Origin: Amycolatopsis acididurans
GTDB lineage: Bacteria > Actinomycetota > Actinomycetes > Mycobacteriales > Pseudonocardiaceae
DNA: 64,000 nucleotides
Assembly (NCBI RefSeq): GCF_012328925.1
Contig: NZ_JAAXLS010000005.1
Span: forward strand, 248,001 to 312,000
Direction: 5' to 3'
Numbering within the stretch: the first letter of the stretch is position 1; every line of letters begins with the position of its first letter. The position numbers and the translations under genes are program-made. Below, piece by piece: positions 27,529 to 36,022 of this stretch. The notes beneath the pieces are model-generated. The model saw only the letters and a list, made by a program, of their open reading frames with translations. It was not told the DNA's origin and ran no database searches.

Positions 27529-28512
27529 ATGCGTCTCGCGGTCGTTATACCGTGTTTCAACGAAGAGCGGAACTTGTGGCGGCTGCATGAACGCCTGTCG
27601 GAAGTCCTGCCCGGTATAGCCGACGAGTTCGAGGTCCTGCTCGTCGACGACGGGAGCACCGACCGGACATTGGCGATCCTGCGTGAGCTCACCGAGAGCG
27701 ATCCGCGGTTCCGCTATCTTTCGCTGAGCCGGAACTTCGGCAAGGAATCTGCGATGCTCGCCGGCCTGAGCGCCGCCGAGGGCGACGCCGTCGCGATCCT
27801 CGACGCCGACATGCAGCACCCGCCCGAACTGCTGGGCAGCATGGCCGAACTGCTCAAGCAGGGCTACCAGCAGGTGGTCGCGCGGCGGACGCGGACGGGC
27901 GAGCCCCGGCTGCGGACCTTCGGCACCCGGATGTTCTACCGCCTGATCAACCGTCTGGTCGAGGTCGACGTGCCGGACGGGTTCGGCGACTTCCGGCTGC
28001 TGTCGCGCCCTGCGGTGGACGCGCTGCTCAACCTTCGCGAGTACAACCGGTTCTCCAAGGGCTTGTTCTCCTGGATCGGGTTCGACACCGCGGTCGTGGA
28101 CTACGAGAACGTGCAGCGCGAAGGAGGGGCGAGCAGTTGGACGTTCCGCAAGCTGCTCGACTACGGCATCGACGGCGTGGTGTCGTTCAACAACAAGCCG
28201 CTGCGCCTTGCGATCTACGTCGGCGCGGTGTGCGCGCTGCTGGCGTTCGGTTACGCAGGCTGGGTGCTGATCTCGGCGCTGGTGCAGGCGAACCCGGTGC
28301 CGGGTTACGTCACCATCATCTGTGGTGTGGTCGGGTTCGGCGGTCTGCAGCTGCTCGTGATGGGCGTGATCGGGGAGTATCTCGGGCGCATCTACTTCGA
28401 AACCAAACGGCGGCCGCACTACCTGGTCAAGGAGGCGAGCGGGTTGAGACCGGCCACAGCCCCGGCCTTCGAGCGCGCGCCCCAGCGTGCCGTGCAGAGG
28501 ACGGTCAAGTGA
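27529..28512 (+). CDS. GtrB/DPM1-like polyprenyl-phosphate glycosyltransferase
   Basis: A 327-residue family 2 glycosyltransferase with two C-terminal membrane helices. VVIPCFNEERNL starts the catalytic domain, LLVDDGSTDRT and AILDADMQHPPE carry the Asp motifs, and QREGGASSW with the lysine-rich following helix matches GtrB/ArnC enzymes. These load a hexose onto undecaprenyl or decaprenyl phosphate on the cytoplasmic face. ATG 27529 follows ATAGGAG. The next gene is a GtrA-type protein overlapping by 4 nt, the classic flip-and-load pair, which would feed a GT-C enzyme such as the one just upstream. About 100 AT-rich bases before it hold a promoter. Confidence 0.88.
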   Translation: MRLAVVIPCFNEERNLWRLHERLSEVLPGIADEFEVLLVDDGSTDRTLAILRELTESDPRFRYLSLSRNFGKESAMLAGLSAAEGDAVAILDADMQHPPELLGSMAELLKQGYQQVVARRTRTGEPRLRTFGTRMFYRLINRLVEVDVPDGFGDFRLLSRPAVDALLNLREYNRFSKGLFSWIGFDTAVVDYENVQREGGASSWTFRKLLDYGIDGVVSFNNKPLRLAIYVGAVCALLAFGYAGWVLISALVQANPVPGYVTIICGVVGFGGLQLLVMGVIGEYLGRIYFETKRRPHYLVKEASGLRPATAPAFERAPQRAVQRTVK

Positions 28513-28919
28513 CGCTGCACCGAATGATCCGGTTCGGCCTCGTCGGTGTGGTCAACACCGGCACCTACTACCTGCTTTATCTGCTGTTCAACATGTTCCT
28601 GCCGTACCTGGCCGCGCACGTCTGCGCGTTCCTGCTGGCCATGGTCGGTTCGTACTTCCTCAACTGCTTCTTCACCTTCCGCACGCGCCCCACGCTGAAG
28701 AAGTTCCTGTTGTTCCCCCTGTCGAACGCGACGAACTTCGCCGTCACATCGATCGGGTTGTACGTTCTGGTCGGCGTATTCCACGTCAACCACGTCATCG
28801 CGCCGCTGCTCGCCGCCGCCGTGGCCATCCCGATCACCTTCGTGATCGCGAAGCTGGTGCTCGTGGGACCGGAACGCGAGGCCGCCCCACCTGCGACGAG
28901 TTCGCAGCCGTCGCGGTAG
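28509..28919 (+). CDS. GtrA-family membrane protein
   Basis: A 136-residue protein with four helices and the GtrA signature: RFGLVGVVNTGTYYLLYLLF at the start, GSYFLNCFFTFR near 49-60, and a closing FVIAKLVLV. GTG 28509 overlaps the GtrB-like stop. GtrA proteins are thought to help flip polyprenyl-phosphate sugars. Its pairing with the GtrB-like gene suggests it handles that sugar, whereas the second GtrA at 32101 sits next to dprE1 and probably serves DPA or galactan synthesis. Confidence 0.85.
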   Translation: MTLHRMIRFGLVGVVNTGTYYLLYLLFNMFLPYLAAHVCAFLLAMVGSYFLNCFFTFRTRPTLKKFLLFPLSNATNFAVTSIGLYVLVGVFHVNHVIAPLLAAAVAIPITFVIAKLVLVGPEREAAPPATSSQPSR

Positions 28920-29032
28920 CTTCCGGTCGGTGAAAGGCGTTGGGCACTCCACGCTCGCGTCAATTCGCTGAACCTGTAAGGTCCTCGTAAACTCCCAGCG
29001 CAATGAGGAGTCGGGGAAAGCAAAGGGTGGTC

Positions 29033-29797
29033 ATGAGTTACCCCCTGTACCGGCGTGGCACATTCGCCGTCCTTGACGGCGCATCGTATCCGGTGACCTA
29101 CGCCTACGGTGACAACTACGTGCATTTTCGCGACAACGGCAAGCCGACGCCCTATCCCAGATCCGCTCCGACACCGGTCGAGATGTGCGAGCGCGTGTTC
29201 TCCGTGCAGGTCTACGCGCGCTACCGGGGGCACGGTGTGCTCGTGGACGCCGTCGACGAGTCGGGCATGGCGCGCATCATGGAAGCCGAATGGGACGGGG
29301 AATGGGCCACCGTCAACGGTTTCCTGCAGGAGAACAAGTACGAGTACTACAGGACCGCCGACCTGCGCGATCTGCGCGACTACTACGAAAAGCAGACGGA
29401 TCTGCTGTTTCCTCGTTGGCGTGCGGCGCATTTCGCGCGGCCGATCGAGGGACACGCGGTGATCGGCGGTTGGGCCAACGGCGAGCCCGCGATCGTGCAG
29501 GGTCGCCCGCGCTCGGGGATCCTGGAGAACGAGGACGGCCGGGTCGCGAAGGTGACCACGCGCGCCGAGTACCTCGGACATCCTTGTGAGGTCATGGGAA
29601 TCTCGGGGGACGGGGCGGTGGGATTGCGCTTTCTCGGCGGGGACTCCGAACGCGCCGAGGCCGACGGTTTCGCCAGGAGAGACGGTCATTGGGCGAAAAC
29701 CGTACATATCTACGATTTGGCCCGCTACCACGAGCACCACGCGGATCTGCTGTTCGACCGCTGGCGCGAGTCCTCGCAACTCACGCCGGGCACCTAG
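29033..29797 (+). CDS. Hypothetical protein with an internal duplication
   Basis: A 254-residue soluble protein with no signal peptide or membrane helix. Two similar segments end in acidic-aromatic helices: DYYEKQTDLLFPRWRA (about 121-136) and RYHEHHADLLFDRWRES (about 233-249). I do not recognise the family. ATG 29033 follows AAAGGGTGG; ATG 29003 in the same frame is an alternative. It lies after the GtrA gene with about 110 bp between, so it may be a separate unit. A strong bidirectional hairpin follows. Confidence 0.68.
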   Translation: MSYPLYRRGTFAVLDGASYPVTYAYGDNYVHFRDNGKPTPYPRSAPTPVEMCERVFSVQVYARYRGHGVLVDAVDESGMARIMEAEWDGEWATVNGFLQENKYEYYRTADLRDLRDYYEKQTDLLFPRWRAAHFARPIEGHAVIGGWANGEPAIVQGRPRSGILENEDGRVAKVTTRAEYLGHPCEVMGISGDGAVGLRFLGGDSERAEADGFARRDGHWAKTVHIYDLARYHEHHADLLFDRWRESSQLTPGT

Positions 29798-29822
29798 CGT
29801 CTACAAAGGACACCACATCGTC

Positions 29823-29854
29823 CTTGGGCCGACCGCTTTCGCGGCCGGCCCAAG
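29823..29854. terminator. Bidirectional terminator hairpin before dprE2
   Basis: CTTGGGCCGACCGC at 29823-29836 pairs with 29841-29854 across a TTTC loop, 14 bp with one mismatch. It lies between the convergent hypothetical gene and dprE2 and can serve both strands. Confidence 0.7.
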
Positions 29855-29871
29855 TAACGGGCGTTTCGTGA

Positions 29872-30627
29872 TCAGATCGGCAGTTTGCGGAAAATGGGCC
29901 GCGGCACGTGCCGCAGCACGGACATCACGGCGCGGAACTGCGCCGGCGCCCACACCAGTTCCTTGCCCTTGCGCGCCGCGTCCACCGCGATCTCGGCGAC
30001 CTGCTCGGCGGTCTGCTCCAGTGGAGCCTTGCCCATGCCCTCGGTCATCTTCGTCTTGACCTGGCCCGGCCGCACCACCGTGACGGTCACGCCGTGCGGG
30101 CGCAGCGCCTCGCCGAGACCGAGGTAGAACCCGTCGAAACCGGCCTTGGTGGAGCCGTAGACGAAGTTCGAGCGGCGTACGCGCTCACCGGCGACCGAGG
30201 ACAGCGCGATGACCGAACCGTGGCCCTGCTGCTTGAGCTTGTCCGCCAGCGCGACTCCGACGGAGACGGCCGCGGTGTAGTTGACCGTGGCGAGGTCGAC
30301 CGCCGCGGCGTGGTTCTGCCAGGCCTCCTCGGCGTCGCCGAGAAGTCCGAACGCGACGACTGCCACGTCGATGTCGCCACCGGCGAACGCCTGGTCGATG
30401 ACCGCGGGGTGCGAGGCCATGTCCTTCGCGTCGAAGTCCACTTCGGACACCTCGGCGCCGAGACCACGCAGCTTCTCGGCGGCCAGCTTGCGGCGCTCGG
30501 AAGCCCGCGCCGCGAGCACCACCTTCAGCGGCTGCTCGGCGAGGTACTTCCCGGCGATCGCGAGCGCGATGTCCGAGGTGCCGCCGAGCAACAACAGCGA
30601 CTGGGGATTGCCTACCGCGTCGATCAC
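29872..30627 (-). CDS. dprE2: Decaprenylphospho-2-keto-erythro-pentose reductase DprE2
   Basis: A 251-residue [22 protein letters not shown] (about 11-29) is the nucleotide-binding region, [21 protein letters not shown] carries the catalytic Ser and YxxxK, and [11 protein letters not shown] follows. It reduces the keto intermediate made by DprE1 to decaprenylphosphoarabinose, with NADH. ATG 30627 overlaps the dprE1 stop by 4 nt, the same dprE1-dprE2 order as in mycobacteria. Length matches the mycobacterial protein. Confidence 0.94.
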   Translation of the reverse strand: MIDAVGNPQSLLLLGGTSDIALAIAGKYLAEQPLKVVLAARASERRKLAAEKLRGLGAEVSEVDFDAKDMASHPAVIDQAFAGGDIDVAVVAFGLLGDAEEAWQNHAAAVDLATVNYTAAVSVGVALADKLKQQGHGSVIALSSVAGERVRRSNFVYGSTKAGFDGFYLGLGEALRPHGVTVTVVRPGQVKTKMTEGMGKAPLEQTAEQVAEIAVDAARKGKELVWAPAQFRAVMSVLRHVPRPIFRKLPI

Positions 30628-32006
30628 AGCTCAAGCCTCCGGCTCATGTCTGAGGCGAAAACGCCTTCGGGGTCAACGGAATGACGGACCTTGCGCCATT
30701 CGTCCAAGCGCGGGTACATCTTCGCGAACGTCTCCGCCGAAGTGCGCGAATCCTTGGCGGTGTAAAGGCGACCGCCCGCGGCGAGCACGTCTTCGTCCAG
30801 CTCGTTGCAGAACCGGCCGAGCCCGTTCTTGATCGGGAAGTCGACCGAGAGCATCCAGCCCGGCGACGGCCAGGACAGCGGCGCCTGGTTGCCTTCGCCC
30901 ATCCGCTTGAACACGTTCAGGAACGAGTAGTGCCCCGAGGTCGCGATCTTGCGGCACATCCGCTTGAGTTCGTCCTCGCGACCGAACGGCACCGAGAACT
31001 GGTACTGCAGGAAACCCTTCGAACCGTAGGCGCGGTTCCATTCGCTGAGCATGTCCAGCGGGTGATAGAACTGCGTCAGGTTCTGGATCTTGCCGCGTGC
31101 GCCCTTCTTCGGCACCGTCTGCTGCCAGAGGTTGTTGACCAGGCCGAAGGTGAGCTTGTTGCCCAGCCCGTTCGGGAAGACGTCCGGCAGCGTCATCAAC
31201 TGCGGTGCGTCGAACTTCAGCGGGTCGGCCCGCAGCTTCGGCGGCAACTGGTCGAGCGTCGCCAGCGAACCGCGGGAGAACGTGGCGCGGCCGAGGCGGG
31301 AGTCGGAGTTGATCAGGTCCGGCACCGACATCGAGTAGTCGTAGCCCCGGTCCGAACCGTTGGTGAACAGCTCCAGCGTCTCGTCGAGGTTCGACGTGCG
31401 GTCGGCGTCGACATAGAAGTAGGCGCTCTCGGTCTTTTTCATCTTGACCTTGGCGCGCACGATGATCCCGGTCAGCCCGATCCCGGCGACGGTCGCCCAG
31501 AACAGCTCCGACTCCGGGCCCTCCGGAGTCAGCGTCCGCACCTGGCCGTCCGCCGTGATCAGGTCCATCGACAGCACGTGGTTGCCGAAGCTGCCCGCGC
31601 TGTGGTGGTTCTTGCCGTGGATGTCGTTGGCGATCGCCCCGCCGATGGTGACCTGGCGGGTGCCCGGCAGCACCGGCACCCACAGGCCGTGCGGCAGCGC
31701 TGCCTTCATCAGCTGGTCCAGGCTCACGCCGCCGTCGACGTCGACCACTCCGCTGTCGGGGTCGATCGAGTGAATCCGGTTCAGGGCGGTCATGTCGATG
31801 ACGAGACCGCCGGCATTCTGGGCCGGGTCGCCGTAGGAGCGGCCCAGCCCGCGCGCGATAACGCCGCGCTCACCGGCCCGCGTCACCGCGCGTGCGATGA
31901 CCTCCGGGTCCGGGGTGCTCAGTACGTCTGCCGTGGTGGGCGCTGTGCGGCCCCACCCGGTCAGTGTCCGCCGCTCGGTCCGCGGCTCGGGAGTCGCTGC
32001 GTTCAC
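30624..32006 (-). CDS. dprE1: Decaprenylphosphoribose 2'-oxidase DprE1 with Ser387
   Basis: A 460-residue FAD oxidoreductase of the VAO fold. The FAD domain holds [15 protein letters not shown] (about 50-64) and [19 protein letters not shown] (about 126-144). K418 in YTAKDSR is the conserved active-site lysine, at the same number as in M. tuberculosis. The segment [12 protein letters not shown] puts Ser at position 387, where M. tuberculosis has the Cys attacked by benzothiazinones. It oxidises decaprenylphosphoribose to the 2-keto form on the outer face of the membrane. GTG 32006 is preceded by a leaderless-type -10 box. It overlaps dprE2. Confidence 0.96.
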   Translation of the reverse strand: MNAATPEPRTERRTLTGWGRTAPTTADVLSTPDPEVIARAVTRAGERGVIARGLGRSYGDPAQNAGGLVIDMTALNRIHSIDPDSGVVDVDGGVSLDQLMKAALPHGLWVPVLPGTRQVTIGGAIANDIHGKNHHSAGSFGNHVLSMDLITADGQVRTLTPEGPESELFWATVAGIGLTGIIVRAKVKMKKTESAYFYVDADRTSNLDETLELFTNGSDRGYDYSMSVPDLINSDSRLGRATFSRGSLATLDQLPPKLRADPLKFDAPQLMTLPDVFPNGLGNKLTFGLVNNLWQQTVPKKGARGKIQNLTQFYHPLDMLSEWNRAYGSKGFLQYQFSVPFGREDELKRMCRKIATSGHYSFLNVFKRMGEGNQAPLSWPSPGWMLSVDFPIKNGLGRFCNELDEDVLAAGGRLYTAKDSRTSAETFAKMYPRLDEWRKVRHSVDPEGVFASDMSRRLEL

Positions 32007-32013
32007 CCGGACC

Positions 32014-32019
32014 AGGGTA
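32014..32019 (-). promoter_or_regulatory. -10 box (TACCCT) for leaderless dprE1 transcript
   Basis: On the minus strand TACCCT (32019 to 32014) ends 7 nt before the dprE1 GTG. It fits the TAnnnT pattern and no Shine-Dalgarno fits in the gap. Confidence 0.5.
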
Positions 32020-32055
32020 ACGATCCCCGATCGGAGGCTTGCGCCGCGTCGCTTC

Positions 32056-32061
32056 TACACT
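32056..32061 (+). promoter_or_regulatory. -10 box (TACACT) for the second gtrA gene
   Basis: TACACT lies 39 nt before GTG 32101, leaving room for a short leader with GAGGT as ribosome site. Together with the dprE1 box it makes 32007-32100 a divergent promoter region. Confidence 0.4.
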
Positions 32062-32100
32062 TCACGGGTCCCTGAAATCCCATGCTGGCGAGGTAGTGCA

Positions 32101-32562
32101 GTGGTGTCTACGGAACCGCAGGAGCAGGTGGAGACGCCGATGAAGGCCTCGCCCGGTCTTATCGGCCAGCTGATGCGTTTTGCCCTCATCGGCGGGTTCT
32201 GTGCCCTGCTCGATCTCGGCACGTACACCCTGGAGCGGCACCTGGGGATGGATTTCGCGCCCTGGGACACCGTCGCCAGGGCAGTCAGTTTTATCGTGGG
32301 AACCACAACGGCGTATTTCCTTAACCGGAAATTCACGTTCTCGGCCGGACGTAAAGAAGGCGCGGGACAGATCGGCAGCTTCGTGCTGCTCTACACCGTC
32401 ACTTTCTTCGTCGCGGTCGGGGTGAACGCACTGATGCTCGCGGTTCTGCCCGAGATGGCGTGGAAACCCACGCTGGCCTGGGTGATCTCGCAGGGCACCG
32501 CCACCGCGATCAACTTCGTAATGCTGAAGTGGGTCGTATTCCGGGAAAGCCCCGCGCGGTAG
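32101..32562 (+). CDS. GtrA-family protein (Rv3789-like)
   Basis: A 153-residue protein with four membrane helices and the GtrA pattern: LMRFALIGGFCALLDLGTYTLE near 22-43, GTTTAYFLNRKFTFSAG near 64-80, and AINFVMLKWVVF near the end. Divergent from dprE1 and upstream of glfT2, it mirrors mycobacterial Rv3789 beside Rv3790 (dprE1). Rv3789 has been proposed to help export decaprenylphosphoarabinose or to recruit GlfT1. GTG 32101 follows GAGGT; the adjacent GTG at 32104 is also possible. Confidence 0.86.
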   Translation: MVSTEPQEQVETPMKASPGLIGQLMRFALIGGFCALLDLGTYTLERHLGMDFAPWDTVARAVSFIVGTTTAYFLNRKFTFSAGRKEGAGQIGSFVLLYTVTFFVAVGVNALMLAVLPEMAWKPTLAWVISQGTATAINFVMLKWVVFRESPAR

Positions 32563-32605
32563 TGCGCAAATGTTTCACAGCGTGAGCGTGTAGCTTGGCT
32601 CCTGC

Positions 32606-34567
32606 GTGACGAAACCCCTGGAGGACAGCGAACTTATGGCAGGCAAAGCCGCGACGGCCAGGACGCGGGCGAATGGCGCCCACGCCGCCGCGACCGAGGA
32701 GCAGACCACGTTCACCGAGCACACGCCCCAGGGGAGACTCACCACGCAGCGTGGCCTGTTCAGCGGCCCGTCGCTGATCGTGTCCAAGGACCTCTACGCC
32801 GAGGTTGTCGAGGGTGTCGTCACGCGTAAGCGCGACAGCATCGCACTCGAGCCCTCCGCGAGGGTTACCTGCAACACCTATTTCGGTCGTTTCCCGGCCA
32901 GCTACTGGCAGCGCTGGACCACCGTGCGTGACGTCAGGGTCGAGCTGGTCGTCACCGGTTCGGGTGTGGTCTCGGTGCGGGCGTCGGACTTCGAGGGCGA
33001 GCCGCGCACGGTCGCCGGCCGCGAGCTCGACGGCGCCGAGCGGGCCGAGCTCGCCTTCGACGTCAAGCTCGACAAGTTCCTCGACGGCGGCGCGCTGTGG
33101 CTCGACCTGGTGACCGAGGCCGGGCAGCGGCTGACCGTGGAGCAGGTGCGCTGGACCGTCGAGCCGCCGGAGAAGATCCGGCCGACCGCGGTGACCATCT
33201 GCACGATGAACCGCGCCGACGACTGCCTCGGCAACCTCCGTGCTCTCGCCGACGACATCGCGTCACTGGACACCCTCGACGCGATTTACGTCGCGGACCA
33301 GGGTACCGACCGGGTGGACTCGCGGGACGGGTTCACGCAGGTCAAGGCCGATCTCGGGGAGAAGCTGCACTACATCACCCAGCCGAACCTCGGTGGCGCG
33401 GGCGGGTTCACGCGCGGCCTGTACGAGGTGGCGGGGCACACCGAGACCGAGCACGCGAACGTTTTGTTCATGGACGACGACGTGCTGCTGGAACCGGACC
33501 TCATCATCCGGATGACGGCGTTCTCCAACCGCGCCGCGAACCCGATCATCGTCGGCGGGCAGATGCTGAATCTGCTGCACCCGCACCAGCTGCACGTGGG
33601 CGCGGAGTACGCGCGGCTGAACTGGTTGGAGCCGGGTGTGCCGGTCGAGAACAGCCTGTCGACGGCGGACCTGCTGGGTGTCGACGAGGAGACCGGCAAG
33701 CCGAACAAGCAGGAGCGCCGGGTCGACGCGGGCTACAACGGCTGGTGGTCGTGCCTGATCCCGTACGAGGTGGTCGAGAAGACCGGCTACCCGATGCCGT
33801 TCTTCTTCCAGTGGGACGACGCGGAGTACAGCTACCGGGCGCGGGCGCACGGTTTCCCGACGGTCACGCTGCCCGGCGCGGGTGTGTGGCACGCGGACTT
33901 CCACTGGAAGGACTGGGACGAGTGGCACCGGTACTTCAACCTGCGTAACTCGATCATCACCGCGGCGCTGCACAGCGAGTTCAATCTGGTCGTGCTGTGC
34001 CGGGTGCTGATGGCGCAGCTGGTGCGGTACCTGCTGGGGATGCAGTACGGCCTGACGCACACCCTGATCAAGGCGGTCGAGGACTTCCTGGCCGGCCCGG
34101 AGATCCTGCGCGACGGCGGCGTGGCCGCGATGAAGGAGATCCGCGAGATCCGGGCCAAGTACCCGGAGACGAAGCGCTACGACCCGACCGAGGTACCCGG
34201 CATCGCGTCGAACGACATCGGGATCATCAACAGCCCGGGCCGCCCGGCCCTGCAGCGGCTGGTGCTGCTGAAGCGGGTCGTGGACCGGCTCCGCGGCCGC
34301 TCCCGCTTCGGCCTGGGCGCGATCCCGGCGGAGGAAGCGAACTGGTGGCACGTGGCCCTGTTCGAGACGGCCGTCGTGACCGACGCGAACCAGGAAGGCG
34401 TGCGAGTCCGCAAGTACGACCGTGACCGCATGGTCGAGCTGGGCAAGCGCGGCCTGCAGGTGATCAACCGCCTGCGCAAGGAGGGCAAGGCCGTCCAGGC
34501 CCAGTACAAGCACGCCCTGCCAGAGCTGACCAGCCGCGAGAACTGGAAGCGGCTGTACGAACTGTGA
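32606..34567 (+). CDS. glfT2: Galactofuranosyltransferase GlfT2
   Basis: A 653-residue processive GT2 enzyme that extends the galactan with alternating beta-1,5 and beta-1,6 galactofuranose. FGRFPASYWQRWTTV lies in the N-terminal beta domain, TICTMNRADDC opens the GT-A domain, LFMDDDVLLEPD holds the DxD-type triad, FFQWDDAEYSYRA the catalytic acid region, and GVWHADFHWKDWDEW the conserved histidines. GTG 32606 has no ribosome site; ATG 32636, with GGAGG 11 nt upstream, is a real alternative. A second, diverged copy lies at 43531. A terminator follows. Confidence 0.94.
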   Translation: MTKPLEDSELMAGKAATARTRANGAHAAATEEQTTFTEHTPQGRLTTQRGLFSGPSLIVSKDLYAEVVEGVVTRKRDSIALEPSARVTCNTYFGRFPASYWQRWTTVRDVRVELVVTGSGVVSVRASDFEGEPRTVAGRELDGAERAELAFDVKLDKFLDGGALWLDLVTEAGQRLTVEQVRWTVEPPEKIRPTAVTICTMNRADDCLGNLRALADDIASLDTLDAIYVADQGTDRVDSRDGFTQVKADLGEKLHYITQPNLGGAGGFTRGLYEVAGHTETEHANVLFMDDDVLLEPDLIIRMTAFSNRAANPIIVGGQMLNLLHPHQLHVGAEYARLNWLEPGVPVENSLSTADLLGVDEETGKPNKQERRVDAGYNGWWSCLIPYEVVEKTGYPMPFFFQWDDAEYSYRARAHGFPTVTLPGAGVWHADFHWKDWDEWHRYFNLRNSIITAALHSEFNLVVLCRVLMAQLVRYLLGMQYGLTHTLIKAVEDFLAGPEILRDGGVAAMKEIREIRAKYPETKRYDPTEVPGIASNDIGIINSPGRPALQRLVLLKRVVDRLRGRSRFGLGAIPAEEANWWHVALFETAVVTDANQEGVRVRKYDRDRMVELGKRGLQVINRLRKEGKAVQAQYKHALPELTSRENWKRLYEL

Positions 34568-34580
34568 CGTCGAACTGAAC

Positions 34581-34621
34581 CCGGGGCGCGATCCGTTGTG
34601 GTCGCGCCCCGGTTGTCTTTT
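34581..34621 (+). terminator. Rho-independent terminator after glfT2
   Basis: CCGGGGCGCGA (34581-34591) pairs perfectly with 34602-34612 around a 10-nt loop, followed by the T-rich tail TTGTCTTTT. It starts 13 nt after the glfT2 stop. Confidence 0.88.
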
Positions 34622-34733
34622 CAAGCGGGAAGCTTGTGCGATGATCGTGGCGACGTTACCGATGATGTCGCAGAGCTGATCTGTCCGGCTAATGCCGTGG
34701 TGTGGATCTTCGGGCATGGACCGGGTTCTTGGT

Positions 34734-35297
34734 TCAAGCGGGGAGCTTGGGCTCAATCACTTCGGCAACTTTGCTCGTGACCTGACAGGCTTCATCGCTC
34801 GTCAGACGTCCCGAACTGGTATTGATATCGACGCGGCCGACGTTTCCAGCCGCGAGCGATAGCAGGCAAGTGCCTTCGCCACCGATGCCTTTTACTTGGC
34901 GCGCCTTTAGGCTCCCGAAAGTACCTGTGGATGACACACCGCGATCAAAAACGACTTCGTCGAGTGTCTGAGTCGGCCGCACCGCGATGATGAACCCGAC
35001 CGCACCCTCGGTGTCAGTCGCTGGTTTGGCCCAGTCGCAGGCGCTGGAAGACCCACCGAGTTGTCCTTTGTCGACAGGCGCCCCGATTCCGGGCACGGCC
35101 TGCTGAGCCTCGGCGTTGGTGAGCAGGGTGCAGGCTTTGACCGCAGCTAGTGCGTTCGAGGCGGCCCCCGTCGTCCCTGGCGAGGATGCGCTGCTCTCGT
35201 TGGAGGCAGGTTGCGGACTTCCTGGTGTCTCGTCGCCGCAAGAGGTGATGGCTACTGCTGTCATCGCGATGACAGACATGAGGGCGGCTCGGCGCAC
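34734..35297 (-). CDS. DUF3558-type lipoprotein
   Basis: A 187-residue exported lipoprotein. The lipobox VAITSCG places the lipidated Cys at residue 20. A Ser/Pro-rich spacer leads to a DUF3558-like domain with ACTLLTNAEAQQAVPG (about 55-70), the disulphide-type cysteines SACDW and GTCLLSL, and a C-terminal DEACQVTSKVAEVIEPKLP. GTG 35297 follows GGAGG. The function of this family, common in Pseudonocardiaceae, is unknown. It is 14 nt after an alpha-helical ESX-type gene on the same strand, so the two are probably co-transcribed. Confidence 0.85.
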   Translation of the reverse strand: MRRAALMSVIAMTAVAITSCGDETPGSPQPASNESSASSPGTTGAASNALAAVKACTLLTNAEAQQAVPGIGAPVDKGQLGGSSSACDWAKPATDTEGAVGFIIAVRPTQTLDEVVFDRGVSSTGTFGSLKARQVKGIGGEGTCLLSLAAGNVGRVDINTSSGRLTSDEACQVTSKVAEVIEPKLPA

Positions 35298-35311
35298 CCG
35301 TTTCCTCCAAC

Positions 35312-35794
35312 TCAGCTCTTTGCGTTGAGAGTCTGCACGTTACCCGACTCGTTCTGGGCGTAATTCTTTTTCGCTATATTGAGCGCGTCGCGGGTCAGGT
35401 TTACAACCTCCCGGAACTGCTCGATGACGGCGAACGCCGATCCCTGACCGCCCGTGCCACTCTTGCGGGTGTGCGCCGACACCTGCGTGGAGTAGTCGCT
35501 TGAGCCCAGCTGCGGCGCCTGTTGGATCGTGTCTATAGCCCGGCTCATGCCCGTTATCTGGTCCTCAGCGTCGTTCAGGGCCTTCATCATGTCCGGGATC
35601 GCGCTCTCCGAGATCGCGAACTTGCCCTGCGAAGCGGCGTCCTTCAGTCCCTGCGCCGCGTCGCGCGCCTTGGACAGGGCCTGCTCGCTCATCGCGCCGT
35701 CGCTGCTGAACGGGTTGATCGCGTCCCAGAAGCTTGTGTTCTTCGCCTCGGCCTGCTGCGCCGGCTGGCTCCCACCGTCCGCCACGAACTCCAC
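35312..35794 (-). CDS. Alpha-helical ESX-type secreted protein candidate
   Basis: A 160-residue protein without signal peptide. It is strongly helical and has small-residue-rich heptad patterns (ALSKARDAAQGLKDAASQG, then PDMMKALNDAEDQITGM). A FWDAI segment near residue 22 may act as a WxG-like turn. Its neighbours (a PPE-like protein divergent at 36023, an EspG-like gene and a DUF3558 lipoprotein) place it in a type VII secretion accessory cluster. I do not recognise a named family; a WXG100-related substrate is the best guess. Start is GTG 35794. Confidence 0.68.
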   Translation of the reverse strand: MEFVADGGSQPAQQAEAKNTSFWDAINPFSSDGAMSEQALSKARDAAQGLKDAASQGKFAISESAIPDMMKALNDAEDQITGMSRAIDTIQQAPQLGSSDYSTQVSAHTRKSGTGGQGSAFAVIEQFREVVNLTRDALNIAKKNYAQNESGNVQTLNAKS

Positions 35795-36022
35795 GACGAT
35801 CCCCTCCCGACGTCCGGCTCATGCCCTGTTCAGGACAAAAGTAGCAAGATCCTCCCACCGGCGGGCCGAGTTGGTGGAGATCACCCCTCGACCTGCGGAA
35901 CCGTTCGCCACTTGTTCACGTCTGAGGGGTGTTTCCGGGTGAAAACGGACTTGAGCCTGGTCACGGCCCACTACAATCCGCCGTGACAGGGTTTCCCGAG
36001 AGGGGTAAGGGGACAGCACGCC

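Noticed and set aside
32606..34567. glfT2 copies as an assembly duplication
   Set aside because: The two GlfT2-like genes differ throughout at protein level and have different neighbours, so they are real paralogues.
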